Assembly: GCF_000344615.1 (NCBI RefSeq)
Contig: NZ_KB467824.1
Location: 1,266,592 to 1,330,591, forward strand
Direction of reading: 5' to 3'
DNA from: Janthinobacterium sp. CG3
GTDB lineage: Bacteria; Pseudomonadota; Gammaproteobacteria; Burkholderiales; Burkholderiaceae_D
DNA: 64,000 nucleotides
The position numbers were made by a program, and so were the translations under genes. This document shows, piece after piece, positions 52,801 through 64,000 of this stretch. The stretch's first letter is position 1, and each line of letters starts with the position of its first letter. The notes under the pieces are model-generated. The model was not told the origin of the DNA, searched no databases, and saw only the letters and a program-made list of their open reading frames with translations.

Positions 52801-52825
52801 TAAATTTCGCCGCGCCTCATGCGTC
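52801..52825 (+). promoter_or_regulatory. OrbS/PvdS-type iron-starvation promoter of mbtH-NRPS
   Basis: TAAA at 52801-52804, exactly 17 bases, then CGTC at 52822-52825; equally TAAAT-N16-CGT. These are the -35 and -10 elements described for OrbS and PvdS sigma factors. mbtH starts 75 bases downstream and the matching ECF sigma gene is 0.5 kb upstream. Confidence 0.78.
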
Positions 52826-52900
52826 ATAGAAGGAGAGCAGCGCAGGAAGCGCCCCATGTCGGGACGCCCGGCGCTGCCATCACTATGATGGGGAAACCGC

Positions 52901-53161
52901 ATGTCCACTAGCTGCTTTGACCGCGAAGACGAAACCTTTATCGTCCTCGTCAACCACGAAGACCAATACTCGATCTGGCCACACTGGAAGGCCGTGCCGG
53001 GCGGCTGGAAGGCCGTCGACGGCGTGCGGGGTCCGAAGAAGGCCGCGCTGGAATACGTCGAAAAAACCTGGACCGACATGCGTCCGCAGTCGCTGCGCGA
53101 TTGGATGGACGAGCAGGCCTACGCCGTATCGGCCGGTGCCACCGACGCCGCCGCGCACTAA
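52901..53161 (+). CDS. MbtH-family protein
   Basis: MbtH-like activator of NRPS adenylation domains, 86 residues. All hallmarks are present: [21 protein letters not shown], and a C-terminal [18 protein letters not shown], including the three conserved Trp. It should bind the adenylation domain in the following NRPS. GGGGA lies 7 bases before ATG 52901. It is 15 bases upstream of the NRPS gene and probably the first gene of that operon, under the ECF-type promoter at 52801. The tail ([12 protein letters not shown]) is non-conserved. Confidence 0.95.
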   Translation: MSTSCFDREDETFIVLVNHEDQYSIWPHWKAVPGGWKAVDGVRGPKKAALEYVEKTWTDMRPQSLRDWMDEQAYAVSAGATDAAAH

Positions 53162-53176
53162 GCCGCAGGACGCCTG

Positions 53177-56100
53177 ATGCCTATTCACTCGCCTTCGCGC
53201 CACCATCCCGAGAATTTTGTCGCACACCTGCGTGCGCTCGCCGCGGAACGCCCCGCCGATACCGCCTTGATCGTGGTCGCCGAACGCGAGGGGGCGGTGC
53301 ACGACACGCCCATTACCTACGCCGCGCTGGAGCGGCGCGTGCGCGCGCTGGCCGCGCATTTGCAGCAACGCTTCGGCCCCGGCGAACGCGCGCTGCTACT
53401 GCTCGACAACAACGACCACTACGTCGTCAGCTTCTTCGCCTGCCTCTACGCCGGCCTGGTGGCGGTGCCGGTGTTCCCGCCCGAATCGGCGCGGGAACAG
53501 CATCTGGCGCGCCTGGTCGGCATCGCCGCCGACGCCCAGGCCGCCTGCATCCTGACCTCCAGCGATATTCTGAACATGGTCGGCGGCGCCATGGCCGCCT
53601 TTGCCGGCGTGAGCGTGATCGCCGCCGACCAGGTCGACACCGACGGCGCCGGGCAATGGCTGGTGCGTCTGCCACGGCCCGACGATCTCGCCTTCCTGCA
53701 ATACACCTCCGGCTCCACCTCCACGCCCAAGGGCGTAATGGTCACCCATGGCAACCTGATCGCCAACGAGCGCGCCATCGAAGCCGCCATGGAAGTACGC
53801 GCCGACGACGTGTTCGTCTCCTGGCTGCCGCTCTACCATGACATGGGCCTCATCGGCGGCCTCTTGCAGCCTTTCCACCGCGGCATTCCGGTCGCCTTGC
53901 TGACACCGAAATTCTTCCTTGAACGGCCGGCGCGCTGGCTCGAAGCGATCGCGCGCCTGCGCGGCACCGTCAGCGGCGGGCCGGACTTCGCCTTCCGCCT
54001 GTGCCTGGACCGGGTCAAGCAAAGCCAGCTGGCCCGGCTCGATTTGTCGAGCTGGCGCGTGGCGTTTTCCGGCGCCGAGCCGGTGCGCCACGACACCTTG
54101 TGCGACTTCATCGCGCACACCGCGCCGGCCGGTTTCGCCGCGTCGTCCGTCTATCCCTGCTACGGCCTGGCGGAAGCGACGCTGCTGCTGACCGGCGGGC
54201 GCCGCGCCGGCGGCGTCAAGGCGCGCGCCTTCTCGCCCGACAGCCTGGCGCAGGGCACCCCCGCGCCGCAAGACGGCGGCGCCATGCTGGTTTCCTGCGG
54301 CGCCATGGTCGACGGCCATCTGCTCGACATCGTCGACCCGCACACCGGCGCCTCCGCGGCCGCCGGCGCGGTCGGCGAAATCTGGGCCAGCGGCCCGAGC
54401 ATCGCGCAAGGCTACTGGCGCCGCGAGCGTAACAGCGACGACACCTTCGTCGAGCGCGCCGGGCGGCGCTGGCTGCGCACCGGCGACCTTGGTTTCCTGC
54501 ACGACGAGCAGCTCTACATCACCGGCCGCATCAAGGACATGATCATCGTCCGCGGCCAGAACATCTACCCGCAAGACATCGAACGCGGCGTCGAAGCCGA
54601 CGTCGAGGCCGCGCGCAAGGGCCGCGTTGCCGCCTTCGCGGTGCCGATGCCGGACGGCGGCGAGGGCGTCGGCGTGGCCGTCGAAATCTCCCGCGGCCTG
54701 CAAAAACTGGTGCCGGTGGCGGCCCTGGTCGAAGCTCTGAGCCAGGCCGTCGGCGCGGCCTGCCGCGAGCCGGCCTCGGTGCTGGTGTTGCTGAACCCCG
54801 GCGCGCTGCCGAAGACCTCCAGCGGCAAACTGCAACGCGGGGCCTGCCGCAAGGGCTGGCTGGAGAACACGCTGGACGCCTACGCGATCCACCAGCACGG
54901 CCGCTTCGTCCTGGGCGGGCCAATCGAGGCGGCGGCCGCCGCCGCGCTCAGCGACACGGAAACGGCGCTGGCCGGCATCTGGCGCGACGTGCTGAAACGC
55001 GACGCCGGCGTCGCCTATGCGCGCGACGCCCACTTCCTCGCCAGCGGCGGCAGTTCGCTGGCGGCGGTACAAGTGGCGGCGCGCATCGGCCAACGTTGGG
55101 ACATCGACTTCCCGGTGCGCCTGATTTTCGAACAGCCGTTGCTGGCGCAGATGGCCGACGCCGTCGCCGCCCAGCTGGCCGGCGGCGCCCGCGACGCGCG
55201 CAGCGCGATCGCGCCGCTGGCGCCGGCGCAGCGGCAGTTGCCGCTGCCCTTGTCGCATGCCCAACAACGACTATGGTTCCTGTGGCAGATGGCCCCGACC
55301 AGCACCGCCTACCACGTCGGCGGCGCGCTGCGCTACACCGGCGCGCTCGACACCGAGGCGCTGCGCGCCGGCTTCGACGCCTTGGTCGCGCGCCACGAAT
55401 CGCTGCGCACGCTGTTCCGCAGCGGCCCCGACGGCCTGGCCGAACAACTGATACAGAATGGTACGCCGCTGGACTGGTCACAGGCCGATCTGCGCACCGA
55501 ACCCGCCGGCGCCAGGGAAGAACAGGCGGCGCGGCTGGTCGAGCACCTCAATAACCGGCCGTTCGACCTGCACAGCGGCCCGCTGCTGCGCGCCGTCTTG
55601 ATCCGCGTCGGCGAGGCCGAGCATATCCTTGCCGTCGTGGTCCACCATATCGTCTCCGACGGCGTCTCGATGCAGGTGTTGATCGCCGAACTGGCGGCGC
55701 ACTACCGCGCCCGTCTTGCGGGAACGGCGCCGGCCGTGGCCGCGCTGCCGATCCAGTACGCCGACTACGCCGCCTGGCAGCAAACTTGGCTGCAGGCGGG
55801 CGAGGGCGCGCGGCAACTGGCATATTGGCGCCAGCAATTGGGCGGCGAGCAGCCGGTGCTATCTTTGCCGACCGACCGCGCGCGCCATCCGGTCGCCGCC
55901 TACCGCGCCGCCGGCCATAGCGTCGAGCTGCCAGCGCAATTGGCGGCGGCGCTGGGCGAGCGCGCGCGTCACCACGGCGCCACCATGTTCATGGCGTTGC
56001 TGGCCGGTTTCCAAGTGCTCCTGCATCGCTACACCGGCCAGAACGACATCCGCGTCGGCGTGCCGCTGGCGAATCGCCAGCGCATCGAAACCGAGGGCTT

Positions 56101-58464
56101 GATCGGCTTCTTCGTCAACACCCAGGTGCTGCGCAACCAGGTCGGCGGCCGCACCACGCTGGCGCAGGCGCTGGCGCAGGCGCGCGAAGCCGCGCTGGGC
56201 GCGCAATCGCACCCGGACCTGCCGTTCGAACAGCTGGTCGACGCGCTCCAGCCCGAGCGCAGCCTGAGCCACAGCCCGTTGTTCCAGGTGATGTTCAACC
56301 ACCAGCGCGCCGACTACGCCCAGTTGGCGCAACTGCCCGGCCTGGAGGCACGCTATTACGCGCTGCCGGAGCAGGCGGCGCAGTTCGAACTGACGCTCGA
56401 CAGCACCGAGCACGCGGACGGCCGCCTGAGCCTGCGTTTCATCTACGCGGCCGAGTTGTTCGATGCCGCCACCATCGCCCGCATGGCCGACGACTACCTG
56501 GCCATCGTCGCGGCGCTGGCGGCGCAGCCGGCGCAGGCGGTCGGCGACGTCGGGCTGGTGAACCAGGCAGAACAAACCCAGCTTGAAAAATGGGGCGTCA
56601 ACCCGGTGCGCCACGCCGACGCCGAGCCGGTCCACCGCGCATTCGAACGCCACGCGGCGCGCCGCCCCGACGCGCCGGCGCTGGTGTTCGGCGACGCCAC
56701 GCTTAGTTACGCCGAACTGAACGCCAAGGCCAACCGGCTGGCGCACCACCTGGTGGCGCTGGGCGTGCGGCTGGAAACCACCGTCGGCATCGCCGTCGAG
56801 CGCTCCATCGACATGGTGGTCGGCCTGCTGGCGATTTTGAAATCCGGCGCCACCTACGTGCCGCTGGATACCGACTATCCGGCCGAGCGCCTGCGCTACA
56901 TGATCGAGGACAGCGGCATCGGCCTGCTGCTGACGCACAGCGCGCTGACCGGCGCAGCGGCGCCGGCGCCGGCGGCGCCGCTGCGCACGCTGCTGCTGGA
57001 CCGGCTAGACCTGTCCGGCGAGAGCGCGGCCAACCCGGCCTTGCCGGTGCACGGCGAAAACCTGGCCTACGTCATCTACACCTCCGGCTCGACCGGCATG
57101 CCGAAGGGCGCGTCGAACCGCCACCGCGCGCTGTCGAGCTGCATGGCGTGGATGCAGGAGACCTACCAATTGACGCCGGCCGACACCGTGCTGCACAAGG
57201 CGCCGTTCGGTTTCGACGTCTCGGTGTGGGAGCTGTTCTGGCCGTTGACGGCGGGCGCGCGCCTGGCGCTGGCCCTGCCGGGCGACCAGCGCGACCCGGC
57301 GCGCCTGGTGGCGCTGATCCAGCAGCACCAGGTCACCACGGTCAACTTCGTGCCGGCGATGCTGCAAGCCTTCCTGGCGCACGAAGGCATCGAAGCGAGC
57401 ACCCGCCTGAAGCACATCATCTGCGGCGGCGAGGCGATGCCCGCCGAGACGCAGCGCGAAACCTTCGCGCGCCTGCGCCAGGCCGGCCTGCACAACCTGT
57501 ACGGGCCGACCGAGGCGGCGATCCACGTCACCCACTGGGCCTGCCGCGACGACGGCCGGAACCAGGTGCCGATCGGCCGTCCGATCAGCGCCACCCACAC
57601 CTATGTGCTCGACACGGAATTGAACATGGTCCCGGCCGGCGTCACCGGCGAGCTGTATCTGGGCGGCGTACACCTGGGCCGCGGCTATCTGCGGCGCGCC
57701 GGCCTGACCTCCGAACGCTTCGTCGCCGACCCCTTCGATCCACGCGGCGGCCGTCTGTACCGCACCGGCGACCTGGTGCGCTGGAACGGCGAAGGGCAGC
57801 TGGAATATCTGGGCCGCATCGACCACCAGGTGAAAATCCGCGGCCTGCGTATTGAACTGGGCGAAATCGAGGCGCAATTGCTGGCGCAGCCGGCGCTGCG
57901 CGAAGCGGTGGTGCTGGCGCGCGAGGCGCCGGGCGGCAAACGCCTGGTGGCCTACGTGGCGGCGCACGAGGGCGTGCTCGTCGACGCCGCCGCCCTGAAG
58001 GCGCAACTGGCGCTGCGCCTGCCGGACTACATGGTGCCGCGGCATATCGTCGCGCTGCCGTTCCTGCCGCTGAACGCCAACGGCAAAGTCGACCGCAAGG
58101 CCCTGCCGGACGTCGCGCCCGAGGGCCGCACGGCCGGCCAGGCGCCGCAAGGGCAGTTGGAGGAAACGCTGGCGCAGATTTGGTGCGGCTTGCTGGAACT
58201 GGGCAGCGTTGGCCGGCACGACAGCTTCTTTGAATTGGGCGGCCATTCGCTGTTGCTGCTGCAAATGCAGCGCCGCCTGGCGCAGCAGCTGGACCTGCGT
58301 CCGACGGTGGTCGAGCTATTCAAGTACCCGACCCTGGAGGCGCTGGCCGCCTTCCTGCGCGGCGGCAACCGGCCGGCGCGCGCCACGCAGGAAGTCGACG
58401 AACGGGCCAAGCGCCAGCGCGGCGCATTTTTACAACGCAAACCCGTAGCAGAAAGAGTACCGAC

Positions 58465-58468
<4 letters not shown>
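53177..58468 (+). CDS. NRPS loading module: FAAL-ACP-C-A-PCP
   Basis: Assembly-line protein of 1763 residues. Fatty acyl-AMP ligase, residues 1 to about 590 (YTSGSTSTPKGVMVTHGNL, GYWRRERNSDDTF). Carrier 1: GGSSLAA, Ser about 625. Condensation about 680-1110 with active-site HHIVSDG. Adenylation about 1140-1640 (YTSGSTGMPKGAS, NLYGPTEAAIH, YRTGDLVRW, GRIDHQVKIRG). Carrier 2: GGHSLLL, Ser about 1688. There is no epimerase or thioesterase. The domain order starts an acylated peptide: a free fatty acid is activated and joined to the first amino acid. Reading the ten specificity residues by hand gives D-V-W-N-I-G-L-I-H-K, closest to the threonine type D-F-W-N-I-G-M-V-H-K. The stop overlaps the PKS start (ATGA). 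Confidence 0.93.
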
Positions 58469-63012
<4,544 letters not shown>

Positions 63013-63021
63013 AGGTTTTCC

Positions 63022-64000
63022 ATGTCCGATATGAATAATTTGTCCGAATTGCGCGCCCGGCTCAGCCCGGCCCAGCGCGTCCAGTTACAGCAGCGCCTGC
63101 GCGGCGGCGTCGCTGCCGCCGACGCGTCCCACGCCATTCCGCGCCGCCCGGACGGCGGCAGCGCCGAGCTGTCGTTCGCCCAGCAGCGCCAGTGGTTCCT
63201 ATGGCGCCTCGACCCGGCCAGCGCGGCCTACCACCTGAGCGGCGGCCTGAAATTCAGCGGCCACCTCGACGTGGCGGCGCTGCGCGCCAGCATCGGGGCG
63301 CTGGTGGCGCGCCATCCGTCGCTGCGCACCGTTTTCCGGCAGGACGAGGACGGCGGCGTGCGGCAGGTGGTGCAGCCGGCGGCGGCCATCGAGCTGCCTA
63401 GCCTGGACTTCAGCGCCTTCGAGCCGGCGGCGCGCGCCTCCTTTGCGCGGGCCGAAATCCGCCGTCTCTGCGCCCAGCCCTTCGACCTTGGCCACGGTCC
63501 CTTGCTGCGCGTGGCGTTGTTCAAGATGGTGCATGACCAGCAGCAACTGCTGCTGGTCATGCACCACATCGTCTCGGACGGTTATTCCACCCAATTGATC
63601 CTCGACGAACTGGCGCAGCAATACGCCGCGCGCGTGCAGGGCGCGCAAGCGCAACTGGCCGATCTGCCGATCGACTACAGCGACTACGCCGTGTGGCAGC
63701 GCACCTGGCTGGCCGGCGAGGCCGGCGCGCAGCAACTGGCGTGGTGGCGCGCGCTATTGGGCCAACAGCAACCGGTGCTGGCGCTGCAAACGGCGCGGCC
63801 GCGCAAGGCCGACGGTGTCTACGGCGCCGCCCGCCACAGCGTCGCGCTGCCCGCCGAGCTGGTGGCCGGCCTCAAACGGCAGGCCCAGGCCCAAGGCGGC
63901 ACCTTGTTCATGGCCTTGTTGACCGGTTTCCAGGCGCTGCTGTTCCGCTACAGCGGCCAGGGCGATATCCGCGTCGGCGTCCCCATCGCCAACCGCAACC
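63022..64000 (+). CDS. NRPS, condensation domain (3' end outside window)
   Basis: The first 326 residues of a further NRPS. After a short N-terminal linker (MSDMNNLSELRARLSPAQR, possibly a docking region) comes a condensation domain starting LSFAQQRQWFLW, with active site MHHIVSDG (about residue 180) and DYSDYAVWQR. It continues beyond the right edge. It starts 9 bases after the PKS stop. It accepts the chain from the PKS. Further modules, tailoring enzymes, transporter and receptor should lie downstream. Confidence 0.93.
   Translation, partial: MSDMNNLSELRARLSPAQRVQLQQRLRGGVAAADASHAIPRRPDGGSAELSFAQQRQWFLWRLDPASAAYHLSGGLKFSGHLDVAALRASIGALVARHPSLRTVFRQDEDGGVRQVVQPAAAIELPSLDFSAFEPAARASFARAEIRRLCAQPFDLGHGPLLRVALFKMVHDQQQLLLVMHHIVSDGYSTQLILDELAQQYAARVQGAQAQLADLPIDYSDYAVWQRTWLAGEAGAQQLAWWRALLGQQQPVLALQTARPRKADGVYGAARHSVALPAELVAGLKRQAQAQGGTLFMALLTGFQALLFRYSGQGDIRVGVPIANRN
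63527..63566. repeat. Perfect 18-base inverted repeat inside the condensation domain
   Basis: Arms at 63527-63544 (TGGTGCATGACCAGCAGC) and 63549-63566 are exact reverse complements around a 4-base loop AACT. They lie in the codons just before and within the HHxxxDG active-site motif. Confidence 0.85.

Noticed and set aside
53396..55267. 623-codon minus-strand frame inside the NRPS gene
   Set aside because: Shadow of the FAAL-ACP region; low-complexity and without homology features.

Overview
The window is about two-thirds G+C and looks like the chromosome of a betaproteobacterium of the Oxalobacteraceae type (Massilia, Duganella or Janthinobacterium relatives). This rests on gene content: an exosortase A (XrtA/PEP-CTERM) exopolysaccharide locus, a cobW pair beside a Zur-type Fur protein, an OmpR/PhoQ-type operon with a phosphoethanolamine transferase, and an ECF-sigma-controlled NRPS/PKS siderophore-like locus. 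The genus is an inference and was not tested by any search.

Layout. (1) 1-23953: XrtA exopolysaccharide/protein-sorting locus. A long minus-strand operon (chain-length determinant, tyrosine autokinase, outer-membrane protein, WecB, deacetylase, FemAB-like protein, glycosyltransferase, exosortase A, glycosyltransferase, amidotransferase running off the left edge) faces a plus-strand export lipoprotein and a FeeM-like acyltransferase. A second minus-strand block (PrsT lipoprotein, O-antigen-ligase-like polymerase, trypsin-like protease) is divergent from tviB-tviC, which should supply UDP-GalNAcA-type sugars. (2) 24155-28776: the PrkA / YeaH / SpoVR stress-kinase trio. (3) 29185-31222: periplasmic methanethiol oxidase (SBP56) with a SCO protein. 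(4) 31278-34549: a REC-PAS-GGDEF-EAL-REC c-di-GMP protein and an orphan Hpt protein. (5) 34842-37764: zinc-starvation module, with two CobW GTPases behind a tandem pair of perfect 19-bp palindromes of Zur-box geometry, then a convergent Fur/Zur gene. (6) 37832-39132: an alpha/beta hydrolase that appears split by a frameshift and lacks the usual nucleophile serine. (7) 39421-43809: response regulator, sensor kinase, lipid A phosphoethanolamine transferase and PAP2 phosphatase in one minus-strand operon.

(8) About 43900-51700 is an accessory island, visibly less G+C-rich in parts. It holds a DUF3562 protein, a CYTH-CHAD protein, a Tn3-family remnant (intact resolvase and res-like site, tnpA with its middle deleted), a KfrA-like coiled-coil DNA-binding protein with palindromic operators, an unknown protein and an Asp-zincin (M35-like) metallopeptidase without a signal peptide.

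(9) 51725-64000 is the start of an iron-regulated NRPS/PKS locus: Fur box, FecI-type sigma factor, a FecR N-terminal-domain-only protein, an OrbS/PvdS-type promoter (TAAA-N17-CGTC), MbtH, then FAAL-ACP-C-A-PCP, KS-AT-KR-ACP and a C-domain protein that runs off the right edge. Together these predict an acylated lipopeptide siderophore whose assembly line is switched on by iron starvation through its own sigma factor.
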